Origin: Proteobacteria bacterium SG_bin6
GTDB lineage: Bacteria > Pseudomonadota > Alphaproteobacteria > Sphingomonadales > Sphingomonadaceae
Length of the DNA stretch: 64,000 nucleotides
NCBI GenBank assembly: GCA_002083435.1
Contig: LWDJ01000029.1
Location: forward strand, 1 to 64,000
Direction: 5' to 3'
A program made the position numbers and the translations under genes. The notes under the pieces were generated by a model, which was not told the origin of the DNA, did not search any database, and was given only the letters and a program-made list of their open reading frames with translations. Shown one piece after another: positions 35,335 through 43,753 of this stretch; position 1 is the stretch's first letter; every line of letters begins with the position of its first letter.

Positions 35335-36126
35335 ATGAAGCGGACGCATCTGCCCTTGAACGGGTTGCGCGTGCTCGACGCCGCCGCGCGCCATTTGAGC
35401 TTCACCCGCGCTGCCGATGAGCTGGCGGTGACACCAGCCGCGGTCGGCCAGCAGATCCGCGCGCTGGAGGAAACGCTAGGCGTCGTGTTGTTCCGCCGCA
35501 CGACCAAGGGGCTCGAACTGACGCCCGAGGGCGAGGCCGGGCTGCGCGCGTTGCGTGATGGCCTGCTCCAGTTCGAGGAATCGGTCCGCGCGATGCAGGC
35601 CGGGCAGAGCAGCAAGGCGGTCGCGATCGCCGCACCCCGCGCGCTGATCGAGAAATGGCTGTTGCCGCGCCTTTCCGCCATCGCCGCGCGTGACGCGGAC
35701 CTTCGCTTCGCGCTGATGACCGCCGACGACGCGGTGGATTTCACCGAAGCCAATCTCGATCTCGCGGTCCGCTGGGGCGCCGGGCCGGGGGATTATGAGG
35801 GCGAAGCGCTCGAATCGGCGGGGATGGTGACGGTCGAGCGACCTGGTGGCGGGCTCGACACTCGGATTTCCTGGCCTGGCTGTCCGGAGGCGGCTGAGGT
35901 TTCGATCATGCGCGTGGGCGATGCGGGCCTTGCGATTGATGCCGCTGCCTGTGGGCTGGGGCGCGCGACCGTGCCCGAACTGCTCGCCGCGCGCGACATC
36001 GAGAGCGGACGGCTCGCTTTGGTCGCCGAACCGCGCCCGCATGGCGAGGGTTATTGGCTGATCGCGCCGGTGCCACAATGGCGCCAGAAAAAGGTCCGCG
36101 CACTGGTCGAGGCGCTGACCGCGTGA
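35335..36126 (+). CDS. LysR-family transcriptional regulator (GcvA-like)
   Basis: This 263-residue protein has an N-terminal winged HTH typical of GcvA-type LysR regulators (LPLNGLRVLDAAARHLSFTR, AADELAVTPAAVGQQIRALE). The effector-binding domain is shorter than usual (the family is about 295-310). Residues 95-260 keep the periplasmic-binding fold core. It overlaps the acetyltransferase downstream by 4 bp (GTGA). Targets are not evident from the sequence. Confidence 0.85.
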   Translation: MKRTHLPLNGLRVLDAAARHLSFTRAADELAVTPAAVGQQIRALEETLGVVLFRRTTKGLELTPEGEAGLRALRDGLLQFEESVRAMQAGQSSKAVAIAAPRALIEKWLLPRLSAIAARDADLRFALMTADDAVDFTEANLDLAVRWGAGPGDYEGEALESAGMVTVERPGGGLDTRISWPGCPEAAEVSIMRVGDAGLAIDAAACGLGRATVPELLAARDIESGRLALVAEPRPHGEGYWLIAPVPQWRQKKVRALVEALTA

Positions 36127-36653
36127 GTGATGATGAGTTCGCCAGTGTACGGCTGGTGATGCGCCGCCAGCGTATCAGCGACGCCGAGGCGCTGTTCGAG
36201 GCTTATGCCGACCCGGAGTTGATGCGTTTCTGGTCAAGCGCGCCGCATCGATCCGTCACGGAAAGCCGCGACTATCTGGCCGGCGGCCCCGACGATCCGG
36301 ATTTTCGCGGCTGGACGATGCGCCGCGCCAGCGACGGCGCCGTGATCGGTACGCTCGCCACGATGCGCGAGCGCACCGGGGTGCAGCAGATTGGCTATTT
36401 GTTGATCCGGCGTTTCTGGGGTCAAGGTTATGCGCGCGAGGGCGTCGCGCGATTGCTCGACCGGCTGTTCCAGGAAGAGGGGCAACGCCGCATCTTCGCC
36501 GATGTCGATCCCGACAATGTCGCCTCGAACGCGCTGCTGAAAGACCTGGGCTTCACCCTCGAAGGCCGGCTGCGCGGCGAGTGGGAAACGCATATCGGGG
36601 TGCGCGACAGCTTCATCTGGGGAATGCTGCGCGAGGAATGGCCCGCGCGATGA
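36123..36653 (+). CDS. GNAT acetyltransferase, RimJ/RimL type
   Basis: This 176-residue protein is of the RimJ/RimL-like Acetyltransf_3 group, with VRLVMRRQRISDAEALFEAY at the N-terminus. IGYLLIRRFWGQGYAREGVA follows (CoA-binding loop after beta-4), then DVDPDNVASNALLKDLGF. GTG 36123 overlaps the LysR stop (GTGA). The substrate (ribosomal protein N-terminus, antibiotic or metabolite) is unknown. Confidence 0.82.
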   Translation: MSDDEFASVRLVMRRQRISDAEALFEAYADPELMRFWSSAPHRSVTESRDYLAGGPDDPDFRGWTMRRASDGAVIGTLATMRERTGVQQIGYLLIRRFWGQGYAREGVARLLDRLFQEEGQRRIFADVDPDNVASNALLKDLGFTLEGRLRGEWETHIGVRDSFIWGMLREEWPAR

Positions 36654-36721
36654 ATTGCTGTGGGCTGTAACCTTCGGCCCGATGCCCGCGAACCTGCCTG
36701 ATCGAACAACAGGGGTCTAAA

Positions 36722-37180
36722 ATGTCGAAAATCGTGTTGCCGGGCGAGCGCTCGGGCATTGAGGCGCTGCGCTGGACGCTGGTGCTGATCTTTTTCCTGT
36801 TCGGCACCGCGAAATTCGCGGGTTACGAAGCGGAAGGGGTGGCAAAGATCGCCGAGCATTATCCACTGTTCGCCTGGATGTACCCGCTGTGGGGCGTGCA
36901 GGGCGCGAGCAACACGATCGGCGTGATCGAGCTTTCGACCGGCGCGGCGCTCGCGATCGGTGCCTTTTCGCCGCGCGTGTCGCTGCTTGGCGGGCTGATG
37001 GGGATGTGTACGTTCCTCATCACGCTAAGCTTCATGCTCGGCGCGCCGATTTTCGAGAAGACCCTCGGCGCGCCGTTCCTGGCGGGGGCGGGGCAGTTCC
37101 TCGTCAAGGACGCGGTGCTGCTCGCCGGCTGCTACGCGATCGCGCTCGCCTCGGCGCGCCGGGCGGGGCTGGCACGCTAG
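36722..37180 (+). CDS. DUF417 / YkgB-family inner-membrane protein
   Basis: This 152-residue protein has four hydrophobic segments and family features RWTLVLIFFLFGTAKFAGYE and a central YPLFAWMYPLWGVQGASNTI. Members are linked to chlorine or redox stress in some bacteria (E. coli YkgB/RclC), but their action is unknown. The TAG stop shares CTAG with the convergent YCF48-like gene (37177-37180). It begins 68 bp after the acetyltransferase. Confidence 0.82.
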   Translation: MSKIVLPGERSGIEALRWTLVLIFFLFGTAKFAGYEAEGVAKIAEHYPLFAWMYPLWGVQGASNTIGVIELSTGAALAIGAFSPRVSLLGGLMGMCTFLITLSFMLGAPIFEKTLGAPFLAGAGQFLVKDAVLLAGCYAIALASARRAGLAR

Positions 37181-38253
37181 GCAATCGTCAGCCGTTGGAC
37201 CTGGGTGCCGATCGCATAAACGTGGCGTTTCGCCCCGTCCTGGACCATTCTGAACTTGTTGGCCGCGCGGGCGATGGGGGCGGGGGTAAAGCTCTTGCCC
37301 CCGTCGCGCGTCTCGAACCCGCCGGCGGCGGTGCCGACCCAGCCGCGCTTTTCGTCGATGAAGCCAATGCCGAACTGGCGCGCCTTGGCATCCTGCACCA
37401 TCGGCAACTCGGTCCAGGTCTTGCCGCCGTCGAGCGTCTTCACGATCAGCTGCTGGGCGCGGTTGGGATCATAGCTTTGCACGGTGGCATAGCCGATCTG
37501 GCGGCTGACGAACGACGCCTTCCAGATCAGCTCCGCCTCCCGACCCGACTTATAGACCACGCTCCAATTCGTGCCGCCATCGGTGGTGCGCAGGATCAGG
37601 CCCTCGGTCGTCGCGGGATCGCGGCCCGTCGAGGCGAAGAGCAGCCCGGTCTGCTCGTCGAAGAATTTAACGTCGAGGATCATGCCGGCGACCGCGCTCA
37701 GATCACTGACGGTCCAGCTCTTGCCGCCATCGGTCGAGCGCAGCATCCCGGTCGGCCCGCCGACCCGGCCGGCGGCATGGACCACCAGCCGCGGTTCGAG
37801 CTTGCCCTGATAGATGCGCTGGCTGCGCAGCACGTCGATCGCGCAGACGCCGGTTATCGTCTTCCCGCCCAGCTCGGCCGGGGTCCAGGTGACGCCACCG
37901 TCATCGGTGCGGTAGAGCGGGGTGGTGTCGGTGACGCCCGGATAATAGTCGGTGCCGATATTGCCGATAAAGCCAGTGTTCGCGTCGACGAAGCCCAGCG
38001 CGCGAATGAACGTGCCGGGCTTGCTCGCGACTTTCGCCCAGCTCGCGCCGCCGTCGGTCGTGCGGAACAGATCGCCCTTGCCGGTGCCGTACCAGCCATG
38101 CGCGGCGTCGGCGAAGCTGATATCGTCCCGCTTGCCGGGAAAGGGCTCAGTGGTGAGCGTTTCCCAGCTCGCTTCGGCGGGTCCCGCGCCGATCAGCGGC
38201 AGGGCGGCGGCGGCGGTTCCGGCGACGATCAGGTCACGACGATTGAGCAGCAT
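37177..38253 (-). CDS. YCF48/BNR-repeat beta-propeller protein, exported
   Basis: This 358-residue protein has a twin-arginine-like leader (LNRRDLIVAGTAAAALPLIG). At least four Asp-box/BNR repeats follow (LFRTTDGGASW, LYRTDDGGVTW, MLRSTDGGKSW, LILRTTDGGTNW, IVKTLDGGKTW), building a YCF48-like propeller. In photosynthetic organisms YCF48 helps assemble photosystem II. No photosynthesis gene is seen here, so the role is probably envelope complex assembly or ligand binding. ATG 38253 is chosen so that the leader is at the N-terminus. Confidence 0.8.
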   Translation of the reverse strand: MLLNRRDLIVAGTAAAALPLIGAGPAEASWETLTTEPFPGKRDDISFADAAHGWYGTGKGDLFRTTDGGASWAKVASKPGTFIRALGFVDANTGFIGNIGTDYYPGVTDTTPLYRTDDGGVTWTPAELGGKTITGVCAIDVLRSQRIYQGKLEPRLVVHAAGRVGGPTGMLRSTDGGKSWTVSDLSAVAGMILDVKFFDEQTGLLFASTGRDPATTEGLILRTTDGGTNWSVVYKSGREAELIWKASFVSRQIGYATVQSYDPNRAQQLIVKTLDGGKTWTELPMVQDAKARQFGIGFIDEKRGWVGTAAGGFETRDGGKSFTPAPIARAANKFRMVQDGAKRHVYAIGTQVQRLTIA

Positions 38254-38336
38254 GGCGGCGGGGAAGCTCCGTGTTGGCGTTGTGATACACACACATTGCC
38301 AATCGCCAATACCGGCGTCAACTAGCGCGCTTCGCG

Positions 38337-40313
38337 TCAGGCGTCGATGGCTTCCTCGTCTAGCCGGGCCGCATTTTCCTGAATGAAGGCGAAGCGGTGC
38401 GCCGGGTTGGTGCCCATCAGCCGTTCGACCAAATCCTTGATCTCGGCGCGCTCCTCATATTCCTGGGGGAGCGTGACGCGGAGCAGTTGGCGGGTGCGCG
38501 GGTCCATCGTCGTCTCGCGCAACTGCGCGGGGTTCATCTCGCCGAGCCCCTTGAACCGCGCGACCTCGACCTTCTTGCCCTTGAACTCGTTCGCCTCGAT
38601 CCGCGCGCGGTGGGCGTCGTCCATCGCGTAGAGGCTCTTGGTGCCGGCGGTGAGGCGATAGAGCGGCGGTTGCGCGAGATAAATGTGCCCGCGTCGCACG
38701 ATTTCTGGCATTTCCTGGAAGAAGAAGGTCATCAGCAGCGTCGCGATATGCGCCCCGTCGACATCGGCGTCGGTCATGATGATCACGCGCTCGTAGCGCA
38801 GATTGTCGGGCCGGCAGTCCTTGCGCGTGCCGCAGCCGAGCGCCTGCACCAGATCGCCGATCTCGCCGTTTGCCAGGATTTTGGCCGAGGTGGCGCTCGC
38901 GACGTTCAGGATCTTGCCCTTGATCGGCAGTATCGCTTGCGTCTTGCGGTCGCGCGCTTGCTTGGCCGAGCCGCCGGCGGAGTCGCCCTCGACGATGAAC
39001 AGCTCGGTGCCTTCGGGCGAGTCCGAGGCGCAATCGGTCAGCTTGCCGGGCAGGCGCAGCTTGCGCCCGCCGGTCGCGGTCTTGCGTTTGACCTCGCGCT
39101 CGGCCTTGCGGCGCAGGCGCTCGTCCATCTTCTCGAGCACGAAGCCCAGGAGCGCGCGGCCGCGTTCGCCATCGGCGAGGAAATGGTCGAAATGGTCGCG
39201 CATCGCGCGCTCGACGAGCGTCGCGGCTTCGGGGCTGGTGAGTCGGTCCTTGGTCTGGCTCTGAAATTGCGGTTCGCGGATGAAGACGCTGAGCATCAGC
39301 TCGGCACCGGTCACGATATCCTCGGCGGTGATGTCCTTGGCGCGTTTCTGGCCGACCAGATCGCCAAAGCCGCGAATGCCCTTCACCAGCGCCGCGCGTA
39401 GCCCTGCCTCGTGGGTGCCGCCATCGGGAGTAGGGATGGTGTTGCAATACCAGCTGTAGGAGCCATCCGACCAGAGCGGCCAAGCGACCGCCCATTCGAC
39501 GCGGCCGGCACCATCGGGAAATTCCTGACTGCCCTTGAAGAAGTCGCTGGTCGCGCAGTCGCGTTCGCCGAGCTGCTCGCGCAGGTGATCGGCAAGGCCG
39601 CCGGGGAATTGAAACACGGCTTCGGCGGGCGTGTCGTCCGCGATCAACTCCGGAGCGCAGCGCCAGCGGATTTCGACGCCGGCGAACAGATAGGCCTTGG
39701 AGCGGGCGAGCTTGTAGAGCCGCGCGGGCTTGAAGTGCAGCTCGGGGCCGAAAATCTCGGCATCGGGCACGAAGCTGACCGTTGTGCCGCGACGGTTCGC
39801 CACCGGACCCAAATTCTCGATCGGCCCCAGCGTCACCCCCCGCGAAAAGCGCTGGCGATAGAGCGTCTTGGCGCGCGCGACCTCGACCACCGTCTCGACC
39901 GACAGCGCGTTGACCACGCTTACCCCGACGCCGTGCAGACCGCCCGAGGTCGCATAAGCCTTGCCGGTGAACTTACCGCCCGAGTGCAGCGTCGACAGGA
40001 TCACCTCGAGCGCTGACTTGTCCGGGAACTTCGGGTGCGGATCGACCGGGATACCGCGGCCATTATCGGTGATGGTCAGCCGGTTGCCGGGTTCCAGAAC
40101 CACCTCGATCCGGGTCGCATGGCCGGCCACCGCCTCGTCCATCGCATTGTCGAGCACTTCGGCCGCCAGGTGATGCAGCGCGCGCTCGTCGGTGCCGCCG
40201 ACATACATGCCCGGACGGTGGCGCACCGGCTCCAGCCCTTCGAGCACTTCGATCGACGAGGCGTTATAGTCGCGTTCCGCCTTGGGGCTGGCGGCGAAAA
40301 GGTCATCGGCCAT
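38337..40313 (-). CDS. parE: DNA topoisomerase IV subunit B ParE
   Basis: ParE is the ATPase subunit of topoisomerase IV, which decatenates sister chromosomes. The 658-residue product has a GHKL ATPase domain (LDNAMDEAVAGHATRIEV, TDNGRGIP, TSGGLHGVGVSVVNALS) and the transducer domain. The Toprim domain has the EGDSAGG motif in ELFIVEGDSAGGSAKQARDR and the DVDGAHI metal site. The short length compared with GyrB (about 800) and overall pattern indicate ParE. ATG 40313 is divergent from the outer-membrane protein gene. Confidence 0.93.
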   Translation of the reverse strand: MADDLFAASPKAERDYNASSIEVLEGLEPVRHRPGMYVGGTDERALHHLAAEVLDNAMDEAVAGHATRIEVVLEPGNRLTITDNGRGIPVDPHPKFPDKSALEVILSTLHSGGKFTGKAYATSGGLHGVGVSVVNALSVETVVEVARAKTLYRQRFSRGVTLGPIENLGPVANRRGTTVSFVPDAEIFGPELHFKPARLYKLARSKAYLFAGVEIRWRCAPELIADDTPAEAVFQFPGGLADHLREQLGERDCATSDFFKGSQEFPDGAGRVEWAVAWPLWSDGSYSWYCNTIPTPDGGTHEAGLRAALVKGIRGFGDLVGQKRAKDITAEDIVTGAELMLSVFIREPQFQSQTKDRLTSPEAATLVERAMRDHFDHFLADGERGRALLGFVLEKMDERLRRKAEREVKRKTATGGRKLRLPGKLTDCASDSPEGTELFIVEGDSAGGSAKQARDRKTQAILPIKGKILNVASATSAKILANGEIGDLVQALGCGTRKDCRPDNLRYERVIIMTDADVDGAHIATLLMTFFFQEMPEIVRRGHIYLAQPPLYRLTAGTKSLYAMDDAHRARIEANEFKGKKVEVARFKGLGEMNPAQLRETTMDPRTRQLLRVTLPQEYEERAEIKDLVERLMGTNPAHRFAFIQENAARLDEEAIDA

Positions 40314-40473
40314 GCAACGGCTATAGGCGGCGCGACGGCGGGCGCAAGGCGGGGATATGCGGTCCGGCGCTGTGTCCCGAAAGCCACGTTTCGCGGCCGA
40401 AAACTTGATTTGAATGAATACTTTCCGCGCTCCCCTCGTTCAGCGCCCCGCTAGGACCATCAGGGAGTACCCC
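40314..40473. promoter_or_regulatory. Divergent promoter region between parE and the outer-membrane protein
   Basis: This 160-bp gap must hold promoters for parE (left) and the porin-like gene (right). An AT-richer stretch with ACTTGATTTGAATGAATACT (40402-40421) could contain the -35 region for the rightward gene. A ribosome-binding site, CAGGGAG, precedes ATG 40474. No operator symmetry stands out. Confidence 0.35.
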
Positions 40474-41364
40474 ATGCGCTTTACCAAACTCACCCTCGCG
40501 GCGGGCGCCGCGCTCGTGGCGTTCGCCAGCCCCGCGCTTGCCCAAGACAATAGCGGCACCGCCACCGATCCCCAGACCACGACCACCGCCGAAGCCCCGC
40601 CGAGCGACTGGGACCCGACGCAGAAGCCGTTCCAGGGCCTCTATGTCGGCGGCAGCGTCAGCTATGACGTGCAGGCGAACGACTATGCCTCGGGCATCCT
40701 GTTCAACCGCGCGGGCGGCACGACGGTGACGACCGCGGCCGGTGACAATGCCTTTTCGCCGGGCTTCTGTGGCGGCGCGGCGCGCGGCGCGACGCCGGAC
40801 TCGGGCTGTCGCAACGACCGTGACGATATTGGCTATTATGGCCGCGTCGGTTTCGACGTGCAGAGCGGTGCCCTGGTGTTCGGCGCGCTCGCCGAGTTCG
40901 GCAAGAGCGAGATCACCGACAGCGTCTCCGCCTTCAGCACCACCCCCGCGAGCTACACCATCACTCGCCGGGTGGATTGGGAACTGGGCCTGCGCGGCCG
41001 CGTGGGATACGCCGCGCGCACGACGCTGTTCTACGCGACCGGGGGCGCCGGCTATATCCGCCTCCAGAACCGCTTCAGCACGACGAACACCGCCAACGCC
41101 TTTGTCACCAACGGCAGCGGCGAGAAATGGGGCTATCAGACCGGGCTCGGCATCGAGCAGAAGCTCGGCAAGCATTTCTCGGTCGGCCTCGAATATCTCT
41201 ATCACAATTACGAGGACAATAATTACCGCGTGGTCGCGACCCAGGGCACCGCCCCCGCGACCAATCCATTCGTCCTCAACAGCCCAGGCGGCACCATCTT
41301 CCGCCGCAGCGACCCGACCTTCGATTGGCACTCGATCCGCTTTACCGCGGCGTTCCGATTCTGA
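40474..41364 (+). CDS. Outer-membrane beta-barrel protein (OmpA-like barrel, porin family)
   Basis: This 296-residue protein has a clear signal peptide (RFTKLTLAAGAALVAFASPALAQ) and a disordered Thr/Pro-rich segment. A small barrel follows: GLYVGGSVSYDVQ, IGYYGRVGFDVQ, LGLRGRVGYAARTTLFYATG, FSVGLEYLYHNY. It ends in phenylalanine (AAFRF), the BAM recognition feature. Such proteins are abundant surface barrels, and no specific ligand can be inferred. A strong terminator follows the stop, so it is probably monocistronic. Confidence 0.83.
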   Translation: MRFTKLTLAAGAALVAFASPALAQDNSGTATDPQTTTTAEAPPSDWDPTQKPFQGLYVGGSVSYDVQANDYASGILFNRAGGTTVTTAAGDNAFSPGFCGGAARGATPDSGCRNDRDDIGYYGRVGFDVQSGALVFGALAEFGKSEITDSVSAFSTTPASYTITRRVDWELGLRGRVGYAARTTLFYATGGAGYIRLQNRFSTTNTANAFVTNGSGEKWGYQTGLGIEQKLGKHFSVGLEYLYHNYEDNNYRVVATQGTAPATNPFVLNSPGGTIFRRSDPTFDWHSIRFTAAFRF

Positions 41365-41374
41365 CCTTGTGGCT

Positions 41375-41403
41375 AGCCCCTCCCCTTCAGGGGAGGGGCT
41401 TTA
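41375..41403 (+). terminator. Strong hairpin terminator after the outer-membrane protein gene
   Basis: A perfect 12-bp inverted repeat, agcccctcccct (41375-41386) and aggggaggggct (41389-41400), with a very short loop, is followed by TTT. It lies 10 bp past the stop and between convergent genes, so it can also serve the cytochrome gene. The CTCCCCT/AGGGGAG core recurs at 56684-56702. Confidence 0.8.
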
Positions 41404-41416
41404 CGACCGGCATGTC

Positions 41417-41872
41417 CTAACGCTTTTCCTCGACCCGATACTTGTCGTGACAGGCCTTGCAGGCACCGCCGACTGCCTGATACTGCCCGGCGAATCCCGT
41501 CGTGTCGCCCGCCTTGGCGAGCTCGGCGAGCTTGCCGGCTTCGATCGCCAGCTTGGCTGCCGCCGCCTCGAACCCTGCACGGTCGCTCCACACGCTCGGT
41601 AATGCTTTCGATTCGGGCGTCGCGCTGCCTGCCGGGAACAGCCCGGGCAGCGCCTTTCCCCAGCCCGCGATCGCGCCCGCAGGGAAGGCGAGGCGCTTTA
41701 CATCGTCGCCACGATCAATCGCCGCTTTCAGCCCAACGAAATCGGCCGCCATCAGCCGGAATCCGGCCTGCCGCGCCGCCACCAGTTCCGCCGCGCTCGG
41801 CGCCTTGGCAGGGGTTTGCGCCATCGCCACGCCCGCCACCAACACTAATGCCGCGCCTAAAATGACTCGCAT
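41417..41872 (-). CDS. Cytochrome c' (class II, c556-like), periplasmic
   Basis: This 151-residue protein has a signal peptide (VILGAALVLVAGVAMAQ), a mainly helical body and a single haem-binding CKACH motif close to the C-terminus. This is the class II (cytochrome c' or c556) layout. These four-helix proteins carry electrons or bind NO. ATG 41872 gives the leader; the longer open frame runs through the tRNA gene and is not coding. Confidence 0.88.
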   Translation of the reverse strand: MRVILGAALVLVAGVAMAQTPAKAPSAAELVAARQAGFRLMAADFVGLKAAIDRGDDVKRLAFPAGAIAGWGKALPGLFPAGSATPESKALPSVWSDRAGFEAAAAKLAIEAGKLAELAKAGDTTGFAGQYQAVGGACKACHDKYRVEEKR

Positions 41873-41930
41873 CCTCGCCTCCCTCGTTGCGGGGGCAAGG
41901 CTAACCCAGTGGGCAACGCTTGAGAAGCGA

Positions 41931-42016
41931 TGGTGGAAGGGGCTGGATTCGAACCAGCGTACGCTCACGCGGGCAGATTTACAGTCTGCTGCCTTTAACC
42001 ACTCGGCCACCCTTCC
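41931..42016 (-). tRNA. tRNA-Tyr (anticodon GTA)
   Basis: This is an 86-nt class II tRNA with a long variable arm. The acceptor ggaaggg (5' end at 42016) pairs with cccttcc, followed by discriminator A and an encoded CCA (complement of 41931-41933). The anticodon loop has ctGTAaa (anticodon at 41980-41982 on the complement) and the T arm has ggttcgaatcc. The variable arm and GTA anticodon fix it as tyrosine. Confidence 0.95.
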
Positions 42017-42049
42017 ACGAGTGCCGGCGCCCGGATGGGCGAGGGCGGC

Positions 42050-42078
42050 TCCATGACGTGGCGGAGCCGCGCTGTCAA
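42050..42078 (-). promoter_or_regulatory. Possible promoter of tRNA-Tyr
   Basis: On the complement a perfect TTGACA (42078-42073) lies about 57-62 bp before the mature tRNA 5' end. The hexamer 17 bp downstream (CATGGA) is a weak -10. Transcription from here would give a leader of about 25 nt to be removed by RNase P. Confidence 0.4.
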
Positions 42079-42143
42079 CCGCGCTTGCGCTCGCGGTGGC
42101 GCTCGCTAAACCCGTCGCGACGACCGAATAAGGGAGGGTTTCA

Positions 42144-43751
42144 ATGCGTTCACTTTGGCTGGCGGCCGCCGCCGTGGTGCTGGCGGCGCCCGCGCTCGCG
42201 CAGAGCGTCGACCGCGCCGCGATCAACAAGCTGATCGACGAGGGCACCAACCACAGCCAGGTGATGGTTACGGCGGAATATCTGACCGACGTCATCGGCC
42301 CGCGCCTCACCAACTCGCCCAATATGCGCAAGGCGGAAGCATGGACGCAAGCCAAGTTCCGCGAATGGGGCCTGATCAACGTCCACAAGGAAGGTTTTGA
42401 GTTCGGCCGCGGCTGGTGGATCGAGCGTTCCAGCGTGCGCATGGTCGCCCCGCGCCCGGTACAGCTGACCGCGATCCCGATCGCCTGGACCCCCGCGACC
42501 AATGGCGCGCTCACCGCGCCCGTGATCGTCGCGCCGATGAGCAAGGAGCGCGATTTCGAGAAGTGGCGCGGCCAGCTGAAGGGCAAGGTGGTGCTCATCA
42601 GCCGCCCCGGCACCGCCTCGGAGCCGAGCAGGCCGCCGTTTCAGCGCTATACCGGCGAGGAACTGTCGAAGCTCGATCAGTTCGATTGGCCCAATCATGA
42701 TCCCGAAGGCGCGGATCGCCGGCTGAAGCGGCTCGATTTTGCCAAGAAGCTCGACGCTTTCCTGAAAGCCGAAGGCGCGGTCGCCTGGGCGCAGATGTCG
42801 CGGCTCGACGCCAAGCTGCTGCATGGCGAGGGCTATCTGTTCACCAAGGAAGAGAGCCCGTCGCTCCCCGGCGTCGAGATCGCGGCCGAGGATTATCGCC
42901 GGCTCGCGCGCCTCGCCAAGGCGGGGATGAACCCGACCATCGAGATCGATTCGCAGGTCCGCTACGACGATAGCGACAGCAAGGCGTACAACATCATCGC
43001 TGAAATCCCCGGCAGTGATCCGAAGGCCGGCTATGTGATGGCCGGCGCGCACCTCGACAGCTGGGTGGCGGGCGACGGCGCGGCGGACAATGGCGCCGGC
43101 AGCGCGATGATCATGGAGGCCGCGCGGCTGATCGCGGCGAGCGGCATCAAGCCCAAGCGCACGATCCGCTTCGCGCTTTGGGCGGGCGAGGAGCAGGGCA
43201 TCCTCGGCAGCCTTGCCTATATCGAACAGCATATCGCGACGCGCGGCTCCGGCAACGAGCCCAAGCAGACGGGCTTGTCGCGCTTTTATGGCTGGAACAA
43301 CCGCTGGCCGATCAATCCGAAGCCCGGCTATGACGAGCTGGCGGCTTATTTCAATCTCGACAATGGCTCGGGCAAAGTGCGGGGCATTTATGCGGAGAAC
43401 AACCCGGCGGTCGTGCCGATCTTCCGCGACTGGCTGTCACCCTTCTCGGGCATGGGCGCGAGCGCGGTCGTGATCGACCGCACTGGTGGCACCGATCATT
43501 ACTTCATGCAGGCGATCGGGTTGCCCGGCTTCCAGTTCATCCAGGACCCGCTCGATTATAATAGCCGCATCCACCACACCGGCGCCGACACCTTCGATCA
43601 CCTGAAGGGCGATGATATGCGCCAGGGCTCGATCATCATCGCGAGCTTCCTGGTGAACGCCGCCAATGCCGAGAAGGCGCTGCCCAAGCCGCCGCTCCCC
43701 ACCAAGCCGGCGCCGACCGATCCCTATGCCTACAGCAACGATGACGACTGA
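42144..43751 (+). CDS. M28-family zinc aminopeptidase/carboxypeptidase, exported
   Basis: This 535-residue protein has a signal peptide (LWLAAAAVVLAAPALAQ) and a PA-type insert domain (LKGKVVLISRPG near residue 150). The M28 catalytic domain has zinc ligands and catalytic acids in MAGAHLDSWVAGDGAADNGA, WAGEEQGILGS and the late GADTFDHL, with TGGTDHYFM also present. It degrades peptides in the periplasm or outside. The C-terminus is Pro-rich and acidic. ATG 42144 follows AGGGAGGG. rlmB begins 3 bp after the stop. Confidence 0.88.
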   Translation: MRSLWLAAAAVVLAAPALAQSVDRAAINKLIDEGTNHSQVMVTAEYLTDVIGPRLTNSPNMRKAEAWTQAKFREWGLINVHKEGFEFGRGWWIERSSVRMVAPRPVQLTAIPIAWTPATNGALTAPVIVAPMSKERDFEKWRGQLKGKVVLISRPGTASEPSRPPFQRYTGEELSKLDQFDWPNHDPEGADRRLKRLDFAKKLDAFLKAEGAVAWAQMSRLDAKLLHGEGYLFTKEESPSLPGVEIAAEDYRRLARLAKAGMNPTIEIDSQVRYDDSDSKAYNIIAEIPGSDPKAGYVMAGAHLDSWVAGDGAADNGAGSAMIMEAARLIAASGIKPKRTIRFALWAGEEQGILGSLAYIEQHIATRGSGNEPKQTGLSRFYGWNNRWPINPKPGYDELAAYFNLDNGSGKVRGIYAENNPAVVPIFRDWLSPFSGMGASAVVIDRTGGTDHYFMQAIGLPGFQFIQDPLDYNSRIHHTGADTFDHLKGDDMRQGSIIIASFLVNAANAEKALPKPPLPTKPAPTDPYAYSNDDD

Positions 43752-43753
43752 TC

